Origin: Nemopilema nomurai
Taxonomy: Eukaryota; Cnidaria; Scyphozoa; Rhizostomeae; Rhizostomatidae
NCBI GenBank assembly: GCA_003864495.1
Contig: ML133488.1
Coordinates: 291,818-355,817 of the forward strand
Direction: 5' to 3'
DNA length: 64,000 nucleotides
A program made the translations under genes and the position numbers. Under the pieces are notes generated by a model. It was not told the DNA's origin and did not search any database. It saw only the letters and a program-made list of their open reading frames with translations. Positions 50,044 through 62,085 of this stretch are shown piece after piece. How positions within the stretch are numbered: position 1 is the first letter of the stretch; each line of letters begins with the position of its first letter.

Positions 50044-50620
50044 ATGCTTTCAAGCCAGAACTAGAGGCAAGCCATTTATCCGCACTGCCCCTCTCTTTTA
50101 CCGATTGCACAGGGGAGCCATCGCAGCTCCATCGCAATGTGCAGAGGACCTGTTGAGTGAGAGAGGAGTGCCCAGAATACTAACTCGTTAGTATGCTTGT
50201 CTCAAATGCTGTCCAATGCTTAGCAGGCGTCTTTTCGTGCGACTCTTAATGCGATGGTCCACAAGCAACTGTTTAGAATTGTATCGAATCAGTGTCCTTC
50301 CAGTAACAGAGTGTCAATGTTGAGTCATAATTCCTACATTGCCCACTGCGTGTAAAGTTACATGTTCGATGTCTGTTTACAACTTAACGTACGGAATGCT
50401 TGGACTGCATGAATGTCAAGAATCATAACAGCAGACGAACACTATTGTCATGGATCGCAGGGTGGTCTTTCATTCTAAAACATATCACAAACCTGATATA
50501 CGCAGGCAATGAATTTCACTAAAAAGTGTCCTACTTTCGAATAACAAATGCTGTTCTTTGTATACCTGGTTAAAATACGTCTTTATCTAAAGAAGCATAG
50601 GACTATATATCAATTCTTTA

Positions 50621-50670
50621 TACCCTGGGTACCAGACCCACTATGTATCAAGGAATTCCGTACCCTCAGG
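50621..50670. repeat. Third copy of the TACCCTGGG palindrome family
   Basis: The stretch opens TACCCTGGGTACCAGACC and ends GTACCCTCAGG, clearly related to the two palindromes at the tandem-unit junctions. It lies alone in non-coding DNA 34 kb away, showing that the motif is dispersed in this genome. Confidence 0.6.
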
Positions 50671-51314
50671 ATTGCTGCAGCAAAAATTCATACTGCCTTT
50701 TAAGTTACAGATGAGTTTGATCTTCATAAACATGTATCTTTCAATTGATGCTGATTTATTTAGAAAGTTAATTTCACTTTTTAAACCAATCCTTTCAATA
50801 TGATTGATTAATTTCTGGCAAGCCCTGTAATGTTTTTGGTGATTGAGAATTAAAAACGCAGCCAATTATTTTCACAGGATATCCAGAGAGCCTAAAATGG
50901 AAAGCTCTATAACCTGCAAAACAACGTCGCACCCTATGAATCTAAATTTAAGGAATTGGTACACAGTTGGTAGTGCATTTCTTCAATAATTTAAGCAAAA
51001 ACTATAGCTTCTTTCAAAATGATCCTAACACTTAAGCCTACGTATCCAATGACAAGATAGATAGATATTCAAGGAGGACAAAGATTTCGGAGACATATAG
51101 TGAAGGTGTCTTTCACCCATGGCAGTTTAGGTAAAACTCAATTTTTAGCAAGAACATTCCAATTTCTCGCTAATACCTCCACATCCATCACAGCAGAGCA
51201 TTTTTTCAATGCTGAAAGACTAATTCTAAGACAGGAATGTTTTGACATGCTTTGATGATCGAAATCTTACAGCTATTTTTGCAACAACAGCAATTAGTAC
51301 GATGCACTATATAA

Positions 51315-52328
51315 GGCCCTGTTTACACGATACCGTTTTCATCTGATATCGGATTCGGTTTCCCAATCCGATATGCAATTTCTCCCTGTTTACACGATAC
51401 CGTTTTCATATCATATCGGATTGGGGCTCTGTCTACACGAATACGTTTTGGGTGGGCGCTGCGGGAATTTCGCCTTTGTTCTACATTCTCTGCGCAGTAG
51501 CATTTTGTTATTTTGCCAAGGAAGCCATCTAGGCGCCAAATCCGAAGCTTTCAGGGAACAAGAACTTTGCGAAATTATAACTAAACTAACTCAGTATGCG
51601 GAAAGAGGAAGCCAAAGAAGATATTTACCTCCATCAGACAAATAATAAAGCGTCAGAGCTAACTGTTTTTCAGGTGACATAGGAATCCTCATGTTGGTTG
51701 TTTGCAATGTGATGAATGGACGAAGTTCTGAACAAAGTTTAAAAAAGTTCGTTCGTGAAATTCTCAAATTTTTCTTCCATTCATTATCCATGGATATCCC
51801 ATTCAAAAGGTTTAGCCACCAAACATTCGCCCTTCCTGGATTCTCCCAAAACCTTCTATTTGCTCTTTTTTCTAACTTTACTAACTGCAGGCCTAGACGA
51901 CAGTGAAATCATTCTCCATAAACTTTTTCTTCTGGCAATATAGCACATGTATAAATTGTTAAACATCTGGACATTCAAGGCCATAGCATTCGCGATACTT
52001 GTGATTATAGTCATGAGAGAGCTGATTGTCGAGTTGTAGGCGTCCATCTTTGAATATTTTGTTTTTCAAAAAGGCGCCAAATGTGCAAATGAACACGATG
52101 CTGTTTCTGATAATGAGGCATCGTTTTCATTTCATATCGGATTCGGCTGTTTACACGAGAACAGAGGCATATCGGATTCATTTGAAAACGCATTGAGATC
52201 GTTTTCATTTGAAAACGCAAAAACGGTATGAAGCATATCGGATTCATTCGTTCTCGTGTTAACAGAAGGCCAATCCGATATCAAATGAATCCGATATCAA
52301 ATGAAAACGGTATCGTGTAAACGGGGCC
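51315..52328. mobile_element. Decayed PIF/Harbinger-type DNA transposon
   Basis: Terminal inverted repeats start GGCCCTGTTTACACGATACC on the left and finish GGTATCGTGTAAACGGGGCC on the right. Both sides are flanked by TAA (51,312-51,314 and 52,329-52,331), the TWA target duplication typical of this superfamily. Subterminal repeats of ATATCGGATT and GTTTTCATTTGA pile up at both ends. The interior holds the N-terminal part of a transposase on the minus strand. At 1,014 bp it is internally deleted and non-autonomous. Confidence 0.88.
51591..51875 (-). pseudogene. Harbinger transposase N-terminal fragment
   Basis: The minus-strand frame reads RRFWENPGRANVWWLNLLNG, later FFKLCSELRPFI, then TNMRIPMSPEKQLALTLYYL. 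This is the typical N-terminal region that precedes the DDE domain in PIF/Harbinger transposases and HARBI1 relatives. The frame leaves the family pattern after YYLSDGG and stops, and no catalytic triad is found. It is therefore a relic inside the 51,315-52,328 element. Confidence 0.75.
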
Positions 52329-52331
52329 TAA

Positions 52332-55300
52332 ATGGAAACAGCTTTAAATGAATTCATTATGTTAGTAGGTAAGTCTTTTTAGACAAGGTGGTGGACAATT
52401 GTGGAAATTGATCATCATTTCATTATAAACATTATTTGATGGGCGTTTTGAGCAGAGCATACCGTTTGACGCTACCAATAGTCACGATCCATAGGTGGTA
52501 ATTGCACAGAGTAACTAATTTCCGCGATTGGTAATGAGTAATGGAGAAAGTGGCGGCAAAAATTTAGTTCTCCGTGTTTTTCGTATCCCTCTCCTTTCTT
52601 GGTTGCCTAAAGTAAAGATGGACATCACGTGGCGGACTTTAGCAAATATTCGTTGCGTAGTGTCAAATTAGCAAATGGTTCCCAGCACCTTTTCATTGCG
52701 TAACACAATCAAGCTAAGCGCAAAGGAAACGCAAAGATCAAGGAAATCTGTTTGATCAGCAAATATGTTTATGTATGGCCAGCCTCCATTTGGACAACAT
52801 TTTATGTCTTCGAATGAACGGTCGATGACTCTGAGACTAGCTTTGAAGAATTCGGTATGTTTGAATAACTGACAGCAACCAAGATTAAGCCGACCATATT
52901 TGCACTGGTGAATTCTATGGGCAATGTCATTGGCCTCTTTGTATGGGACTTTGCTACTCCATCGACTTTGCCCTGTTACTCAGACATTTATCCAAGCTTT
53001 GTCAATAGGTATAGAATTAGGAGAAGAATGGCAAGTACAGTGAAAATCAGCAAACTAGTAGTAACTTTATAAGAAACCTCAGGCTGATATTTTTGAAAAA
53101 TGGTGCCTTCATATGAGAAACTTCTCAGATTGATTTTAGAAAGGTTCCTTACAGGAGGATCCCAAATATATAGCATACTTAATCATTGATGAATGATTTG
53201 TGAAGAGGTCATTTTCAAATGCATAAATTCATGCAGATACAGGCTGTAATATGGTCAACTTACATTTTGATAATTTTAAATTGCAGTTTGTAATGTGCAT
53301 CAGTGTATTTTCAGCATACTCAGTTACAGTATGGATTTTAATTGAAATCATTGAAGGTTTCGTAACCATATAATATAAAACCTTTCAGCATCCTTCCTTC
53401 ATAAATGTTCTTTTGATTAGAAACGAAACACACTGTTTGGTAACCTGGTTTTATTACTCCGATTCCTATTGTAGTGATAATTCACCTATTGTAAGTGACA
53501 ATTCGCTTGTAACTATGCACACTAAAACCCTTTCCTTTTCTTGAATATTAAGCAGACCTCTTTTAAAATCTTTACATTTCATGTTTTAATCTTTACAGCA
53601 AAACAGTATATTAATCAACCTTAGGTTCTCTAAAGTTTTTCTTGTCTTGGACATAGGTAGCAAGTCTATTACACGTAAAGATGCAGTAGTCAGACAAATT
53701 TTCTCTTTATTCCATAATACTTCAATATTGGAGCCTATAACAAAGCCAATTTATGAAGGCTTTGCCAAGATCTGTTTACTTCCAAGTGTGGTTCTTCCAA
53801 GTTCCTCTTCAAAATCTTCTAAAGTTAAAATGTACCACGAGAAAGCATATTTAAAGAGCCATATTTTGATATTTGGCTTTCTCATTTAAAGGAGTATTCA
53901 CAAGAACTTTAATGAAATATCATCAAAAATTCTGCTGTAAGCTTTTGAGACAGCTATGGATAACTTAAGTGAAATCATGAAGATGTTCTTCCGTAGTTCT
54001 TGCAAACGGAATTTCGTCTTTGATTATCTTCATTTAGAAAAAACGAAGAAATGTTTTGAAGCTGCTTCAGATTCTGGTTGCCCTTAATTGCTGTGCTGGT
54101 TGTTTTCAAAATGCATTGCTAGCTGCCCGTTTCCTTCTTCAAGCTAGATGGCAGATGGAGAGAAAACGGTTGAAGTACTGCCATTGCTTGCTGTATAATT
54201 AAGGTAGAAGAAAGGCTAGATTAAAGCAAGTCCGTCGGCGTGAGTGTAGTTTGAGAAAGCATGAAATTCAAATGAAGTTATCTCAATGCAATCCCTTATA
54301 ATCTTCCATATGTAAAATATTTGTATCATTGAGCCTATTTCATCCTTCCTTTGAAATCAAGTGTCTGCGTGTTTAATACACAAAGCATACATTTGGATAT
54401 GTGGATGCACTTGGGTGATATGGCGAGGCGCAGTTGCGTCCGTAATACTGTTTGAAATTATCACTAATCATTATGATTATTACTAAATATCAATAAGGAC
54501 TAGAGACAAATCTTTTCACACGCTTCGCATAAAGGACCTGTGATCTTTTTGCTTACAGTGTCTTAGCTGTGAATTGAACAGGAAGTAAATATTGCATACA
54601 GGCACACTTGCCGTGGCTTCTGTACCTTGGCAAATTTCTCTAATGCATTTTAATTCAAGGGAAGTCATGTGATCTTTTTTACACCCGCAGGAGTTGTCTT
54701 TATTCCTCGATCTTTCTTCGTCTTGTCATTCAAAAAATTTTGTACCTTTCTTACCAACAGCAACTCAGCGTTAACAGCTATTGCGAACAACTAAGTAAAA
54801 TTATCAGCGATCGCATATTGCTATTTGGCACATATAGTTACTCTATTCAAAATGTCAAGTTTATCGAAAAGCAGCCAAGGAAACTCACTAATTTTATTTG
54901 CTCTTGAAAATTGGAAATATCTAGGCCACCCATGTGTGAAAATTCGAGATTTTACTAATTGCACAAAGAACTGTTAATTTGTGCTGTTGCAAAGTGGATG
55001 AAATTTCTGCTTGATATGCAAAGGTGAACTTTTGCAGGGACATGATTGTCATCATTTCATGATCTGTTACTGATTTGCTAAAAGTTGATTGCTAGATATC
55101 TTTGCCCGCTTCCTGCTTTTAGTTGCAAGGTATTCTTAATGGGTCCCATAAAGGTTTTATTTGTTTGAACTTTGGACTGTCTCATGCAGAATGCAGGCTT
55201 TTTATCTCCACTCGAGCGGTTTTTGACTTGCAGCTTTTAACTTGTTTCTGGTAGTTTTTTTAAATTATAGGGCTCTCAAAAACTTTACCTTTGTTACCTT

Positions 55301-56860
55301 TATTTGTCTATATCATCTTGTTTGTTTGACGTACATATCAGCTGGAAGGCATTAACTTCATTTTCAATTAAATCTGTAATCTCACAAAGTACCCTCAAAG
55401 TATATAGCTTGATGCCTTTTCGAAAACGAGATCTAGTTCTTTTTTTTAATTTTAAAGTTGAGTCAACCCAATTTATCTGTTATACCAACGCATACCTACT
55501 GTTTAACTTTGCTAAAATTATGGCTTCTTCTTGAATAAGTTTGACTGTTTCTCATTTCATAAGGGCTTCATTTTTGATAGTTTCCCGGCATTACAAGGTC
55601 TTTTGGGTGCCTACTTCTAGCCGTGGAAAAAGATTTTATCAACTGCCATTCAACCTGATTAAATCAAACTCTTCTAGCTTACTTCTGATATAAAAAGCTG
55701 GTCATTTCGAATGAATAAACGCTAAAATCTCTAAATATTTTTTCTGAAATCTTTCTAAAAAGGCACTAAATATTTTTTAACCGTGAGAAACTCCAATTTG
55801 ATTCTTTGATTGCTTGACTTCTCCCAAGATTAAAGTCTCTGACCTAATTTTCACAAATATTAAACTGGCAAAGAAAATTATCCAAAAGATTTATAGACAA
55901 ATGACCAAAGAAAGAGTCGCAACCAGCATTTAACCATGGCCAAATATGCTTTGTTTGGTGCCTAATAGCTCAAACTTTGCCTGCTGTAGTACATGTCCCA
56001 TTGCAGCACGTTTGATCAAGGCTCTGAGTATATTCAAGAGAGTTTCTTTTGTCCAATTGCCATTCTAACGTTTTGTAACTATTTAGCGGAGTTTTTTCTT
56101 GACGTTTCGAATGAAAGAGGTATTTGCATTGCCTTTGTTTCGCCCATCTGAAATGCTTGGCGAGATAATGCTTGACCCGTAAAGGTTTATCGCAGCGAAC
56201 CTCTCACCACTAAGGTTTTAATCTGTTCAAAGCTCACTACAGATTAAGATTATCCAACCTAGCCGTATAACTTAATCAGGATTACAAAGTTTTATCACTC
56301 ATAAAATCACTACTGGCATGGGAGCTCCAGCGTTCTTGAAAACTCTTTTATACCAAGTAAATGACAAAATTTCGCAAATTTATTGCAACAGCCAAATAGC
56401 GATTTTTGGCCAATTCCTGATCTGCTTTTGGATTTTATAATGGAATTAATCTTATTTTCTATTAGAGCTTTTACAGAGATGTGGGGACATTTTGACTTGG
56501 GCAAATGTAGTTTCTTTCGTTCATTTGTTTTTCTATCAGTGCTAGCATTTTTTTAGCTTTCACTTCTCCCTCGGGGCTCCGTCCACCAATGATCTACCTA
56601 ATCTCTTGTTGATGGAGTTCTATTTTCCCGTCTGAGCACATTTAAACAACGTCTGTAAATACAGATGAGAAGCTTGTTTATTAAGAATATTGAGTAGTTT
56701 GAGTCAGCACAGATAGCATCACATCAACAGCTTTCAATAAAATTGCTAGTTATGTAGTCAAGTGCATAAAACCTTTATTTCTTTAAGCACTAGCAAACGT
56801 AGCAATCATCTCAATTTACTTTTCGCATCAGTAGATGGTAAAGCCTCGTGAAAGTAGTGT
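52332..56860. other. Non-coding stretch of about 4.5 kb
   Basis: I find no supported gene. A 62-codon minus-strand frame (52,988-53,176) ends with a strong membrane span (SLLIFTVLAILLLILYLL) and is the only notable open frame. Fragments at 53,647-53,889 and 53,890-54,090 read coherently between stops and could be a decayed reading frame. The remainder is AT-rich. Confidence 0.45.
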
Positions 56861-57211
56861 TACCGTAAATCCTCGAATTAGCCCCACTAGGGGCTTATTT
56901 ATTTCTATATTTTTGGATGGGGGCTTATTCGAGCTTATAAAATTACCTGAAACATGCCACATGAAAAGATAGTTTTCGAAATTTCTTTCTTTTCATAATT
57001 TAAAAGATAGTCTAAGTATAAAGTAACATTTGACTAAAATATTAACAAAAATAGAAATTTTTGTGGTAATTCACTAAAATGTCAAAGGCAACCTCAGGAG
57101 TCAAAAATCAACAAATAGAGGGGGGCTTATTCGAAGGAAAAGGGGCTTATTGTAGTTCGTAGGGTGGAGGCGTATTCGGGGGGGGGGGGGGCAATTCGAG
57201 GATTTACGGTA
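56861..57211. mobile_element. Tc1/mariner-type MITE, 351 bp including TA duplications
   Basis: The ends are CCGTAAATCCTCGAATTAG on the left and its inverse AATTCGAGGATTTACGG on the right, flanked on both sides by TA, the target duplication of the Tc1/mariner group. The interior carries several GGGGCTTATT repeats and a run of at least twelve G near 57,179-57,191. No coding capacity. Confidence 0.85.
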
Positions 57212-60200
57212 TTGATAAAATGGACACAGTTGGTAGTAGGCTACACGGATGGAAAAGGTTTTATAATTTAGAAAAGCAATTTAGAATAGTGAACTTATTT
57301 CCCTCAAACTTCATTCCTTCTTCGGTAGCCCTTGTATCATTTAGATGCTTATTTTTCAAAACGATATTTCAAACAAAATGCTACTGGAAATTAAAGGAAA
57401 CTGATATTGGGAACAATTTGGAGAGACTTACAAACAACTATGTTGCAATATAATTTTAAGAACGTGGCTCAAACGACCAACACTTAGCTGTAATTTTAAA
57501 TTAAAAAGTGTAAAAACCAAAACTTTCAACTCAAAAAGAGAAAACAATTCATAACGCGGTTTATTCACCCAAACTAATGCATTAGTTTGCAGACTCTGCA
57601 CTTTGTAAGAATAGGGTGTCCTGCCTGACATAAAAATTCCTGCATAACTGGAAAGGGAAGGAAACAGAGGCTCAAAAATTGTCTGGCGGTAAGCCCCTTG
57701 GTACCTGGGTGTACCCTTTTTTACCCGTGCATTTACTTATTTACAGGATATTGCACTGTTTAAAGGAAGCTAACAACCAATGATTAAAATTGATCCTTTA
57801 AAAATCCATCCATTCTGGAAATGTTGGAGGTTGCAATTAATACAGTGGACAGGTTTCGTGCCCGTTGGCCGGGAAGGCAAACGAAATCATATGAAGTACA
57901 AATATCCCAAACAAGTTAATCCCAACAAATTATGAATATGCATCTTAGTTTATTAGCTCAACAAAAATTTTAACCCGTAGTGGAAGTCTTTTTCAAATAT
58001 TGTTAATTGACGGACAAACATATTTCCACGAATGTGTCCTGTTCCGACGTAACGTGACGCACAGCCTCGTTTTGGTGAAATCCAAACTAGAAGAGAAGAC
58101 TTTTGGTTAGCCCTTGGTCTATTCATCAATTTTGCAGGTCATTCTCTGTGGGATTCATTCATATATCCTATCATTGTTTCCTGACATCCCAAAGCCTTCT
58201 TAAGCTTTGTAATATTTTGTCATTGTCTTTGAAGATACCGTTAAAGATCCTGCAGCAAGAGGGTCATATAGGCGAGCTTTCCGCCCGCTGTCATAAAGTA
58301 CGACGAGGCAGTCGAAGACACTCAAGACGTATTGGAAGTGGTGCAACAGACTGGCTCAGAACCATCAAAGTAGCTAATGCTGACATAGTCTTTCCTTGCA
58401 TCGAGAAGGAAAGTGCATTATTGAGTTTCTGCAAAGAAATCACCACCACTCTATTTGAGGCTGGATTGTAGTCAATCTATTAGCACAGCAGGCAGCAAGC
58501 ATTCACAGGGGCGTAATTTTACGGTCAGACGATTAGCACGCGTAACATTATACCCTGACTCGTTGTCCAGAGGATATCAGCTTATAAGGTTACGAGGTCA
58601 AACTTCGCCGACCCTTGTCTATCGTTATATCTTCCCCGAACTTTGTCAGTCTGAAACGTAGAGTCAATCCGGAGCGACAGAGACTTGTCATCGTCCTAAG
58701 TCTAACTGAATATTTGAAGTACAGTGCTTATTAATGGCTCGCAAGTAAAGTGCTACGCGGTCGCAGTCATTTCAACAGGTCGTTGGAGCGAAGCATGCCC
58801 GCGGAAGGCGCAGTATCTTATACCGGGTAACCGCACTCAGACGATCGTTGATGGAAGTATAATCAGACAATGGCCGCTAGTTGTAATCAGGCAAAAGGGG
58901 CACAAGGGCGCCAGATCCAGTGAAAAGGCTTGCGTATTATATTGATATTTGAAGAGAATTACCCATTACGTACGAAATTGACTCAAGCTTGGTAGAGTAT
59001 CCTCTCGTAAAGAATTATTTGTTTTACTATGCAAACAGTCCAAAGATTACAATATAGTCTACTCGGAAATTTGTGCCTCATTTCAATGACGGAATGTTTA
59101 TGTGACTCTAACAGAAAATAGGAAACAAGGCTTGCAGTGGTTCGGCGACGACCGAAGAAACATTTAAAGAAAAGACTTTCGAAGTAAACAGATTCCGGAA
59201 AGGAGATAATAATTAAGTCGGTTATATTGAAACGTGGAGAGATGCTGTTTATTGTTTTCATTGGAGCAGTTTTCGAGGTGAACACTTCTCCGTACCTTTT
59301 CTATGTAGATTTAAAGGCTTTTTCAAAATGTTTTCTTCTTCTCGATTCGTATTGATAACAGACCGTAACGGTGATCCCGGAACACTGGCTCAAATTTCAA
59401 GCAACATGTTTTCCTTTGACTTGAAATGCTGGTCCTTCGGTTATCTTGGGTTTGTGTGCAATCGAAATGTTTCTCAAGCTTCTAGCTTCTCTTTCGTTTA
59501 CTTTTTCAACTACTCCCACTGTGCTTGTAATTCATCATTTCATGCACGCGTCGACTTGACTAGAACTGTCAAATTTCCAAGCAATCGTCCAAGGGTAATT
59601 CCATCTTGAATGGATTATTTTCATGTCGCTGAACACATAAATATTTTCCATTTTGAAAGTAATACGGAACTTTCATTGCAGCTGTTTGACAAATATACTT
59701 TAACTATTGGTTTTTTCATCCAAACGAACATTTGTTTATCTTTACAAAGTCAAGGGTGAATGGAGTCAGGTTTGAGCCAATTAGAGGCCACTTATGCTAT
59801 TATAAGTTGTTTTTGTTTATGTGTATAATTTCAGGTGTTTTCGTAATAGCAAAGTTTACTAAAGTAAAGTTTCAAATCCCATTAGACGCTGCAAGCCTTG
59901 ATCGACATACTTAAGGATCGAATACAAGTAGAACAAAGTTGCTTGTCTAATAATCGCCATTATGTATATAAGGTGCAAGTAAAGATGTATATAAATCACG
60001 TACGTCTCTATTGGTGGCCTTCATGTAGAATTATGTATATACTTCAAGTATCATAGATCTGGCCATTTAGACGGGAATATCTATTAATATGGGTTTTGTG
60101 CTAAACGTTACTTTAATATGTTCATACAAGTACCCAATTGGGATAAACTGGTTTGATTATATTTGAAAACCTTTTTTAGCGATCAATTTTGAATCCAAGC

Positions 60201-60950
60201 AATGTGAAACATTAACGTATGCATTTTGCACATTGATTCAATTATAAATGTCCCTTACCTTAGAGTTCTGTTTAATTTATAAAAATCAATTGAAATTCTT
60301 TCTATCTAAGTAGCAGGCTTGAAATAGATTACTATTTCTTTATGCATTGTCACGAAGAGAATCCAGCATCCAACCTTTTTTAAGGCGAGTGCGTTGTGCG
60401 ATTTCATGACAAGTAATGAAGAGGCGAAGTTGGTCTGTTTTGTAGAAAATTAGAAGCGGGAAGGCAGAGAATTTCATGGGATCCACTTAGGCCTTTAGTG
60501 ACAATACTTGATTCTGTGGGAACACTTAGAAAGAAAATTAGCATGATGTTATGCTACAAATCATGGTAAACTTCAGTAACTATGTCAGGATGCCTAATCA
60601 TCCTTTCAAGAACATTGATGATGGGTTGACTGCCCGAAAACTAACTGCTAGTGGTGTCCCCTTTCAGGCTGATGCCTTCAAGAAAAATTGAAGAAACACC
60701 CGCTCTTTGTGTAAATATGTCAACAAAGTTGATACTCTGCACGATAGAGCAAGTGACAGCTTGCAATGGCCATGCTCCAATATTTAACTATCATTATACG
60801 TGAAGATTTGATATAATCTTTCTTCCGTTTGCAGTGAAAGTTGTTAAAGCAAGGGTAAATAAAGGAGAAAGGATTTAATTAAATGGGAAAAAGTCGTCTG
60901 GCCCTGATTTATCCAAACACATTCTTTGAGGAATACGTAATGTGTACCTT
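57212..60950. other. Stretch without a supported gene
   Basis: Mostly AT-rich. Between about 58,240 and 58,950 base composition is visibly richer in G and C, with long overlapping open frames (58,103-58,471, 58,455-58,661, 58,724-58,945). None shows a domain or convincing splice sites. The first exon of the Notch-ligand-like gene could lie in this interval, but I could not identify it. Confidence 0.4.
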
Positions 60951-60953
60951 ACT

Positions 60954-61073
60954 CCGGGGGATGAAACCGCAAGCTTAGTTACATATTCATTCATTGGTAC
61001 TGTAAATGCAGGCATTGTCTTTGACAAATTTGATTGGATTGTGATATCTCTTTCGTCTGTTGCAATAAACTTC
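60954..61073 (-). CDS. Possible internal exon of an unknown minus-strand gene
   Basis: A strong acceptor (TTTTCCTATTATTTCAG) precedes a 40-codon open segment that starts KFIATDERDITIQSNLSK and ends with a GTAAGG donor after SSPG. The frame also stays open beyond the donor, ending DDFFPFN. A second acceptor-like site at about 61,765 on the same strand precedes MHKDMLLTSLWSKASKVTD. The two could belong to one gene overlapping the first intron of the plus-strand Notch-ligand-like gene. Family not recognised. Confidence 0.25.
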
Positions 61074-61794
61074 TGAAATAATAGGAAAAGCGACATGATA
61101 GCCTTAAGATTGCACTGCAATCACTGAGAACCAACAATTCTTACAGCACACTATCTGTCTCTGAAATCGTTGTGAATCATGGAATCATTTATTTTAACAA
61201 ATGGGCATTTGTCGTTGAAATTTTTTGCATCTTGATGTAAAACGTAAACCTACCTTTTCCTAGTTACCTATATATATGCGAAGGCTTCTAGCAATGCGGG
61301 ATGGTCTGTAGGTTTAGGAGCATGAAAGATAACAAAGAGGAGCCTCAGCTTTGTAGTGATCTCGCTTTACCACAAGATATCTTAGGCTGGCAATGATACT
61401 CTCAATAGAAGCCGCGTACTATCCACTTTCCTACTATGAAAATCTCACGTGGGAACGAGTCCATCATATCAGTGCATACCGATGTGAAAAATCGCTCACC
61501 AGTCTCAAAGTACGACAATTGGATATCTTAATTTAATTATAAGTTGGTTCTGATACCATCTGTTTAAGGTTTAGAAGAGTAAAATGTTGAAAAGCTATAT
61601 ATTTCACCCTTTATTTCTTTGTAGTGTAGATTGCAAGGCTTAAGTTTTGTTTCCTTTAACAACGAAGGCACAGATTGAGAGAGAAAAGCAATGAGAAAGG
61701 GGTCTGTTACTTTTGATGCCTTGCTCCAAAGGCTAGTTAACAGCATATCTTTATGCATCTGTAGGATTAAATGCATCTTCACGATTTTTTGCAG

Positions 61795-62085
61795 CTCACA
61801 ACCCTGGCATCATCGCTGGCCATTTTTGAAACAAAAATCTTGGAATTTTCGAACCCCATGAACAAGACGTCATCGAATGCCTGCTGTCAATCAAGCGCGA
61901 GCGGCACTTCATGTCCGCTGGCCTGTCTCACCGTCTTCGAACTGTGCCTAGACGACCTGCACCTGGACGACTCGAGTTGTATGTTCGGCAGGGCTAGGTC
62001 AAGGACCTTCTTACAAAGCAGTCTCAGATACAATGACTCCAGTTTAGATAGGTGGTTAAATATTTCCACGTCGCTGTCCTGGCCG
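61795..62085 (+). CDS. Delta/Jagged-type Notch ligand, MNNL-domain exon (partial gene)
   Basis: A 291-nt open exon (97 codons, phase 0 at both ends) between an ACGATTTTTTGCAG acceptor and a perfect GTAAGT donor. The translation fits the N-terminal MNNL (C2-like) domain of DSL Notch ligands, which contacts membrane lipid and helps Notch binding. It has the core FETKILEFSNP, then a CC pair (NACCQ), then spaced cysteines in SCPLACLTVFELCLDD and SSCMFG. An in-frame ATG at 61,771 (MHLHDFLQLTTLASSLA) could act as start and signal peptide if the upstream site is not spliced. I could not find the DSL domain or EGF repeats before the right edge, so the gene is partial here. Confidence 0.6.
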
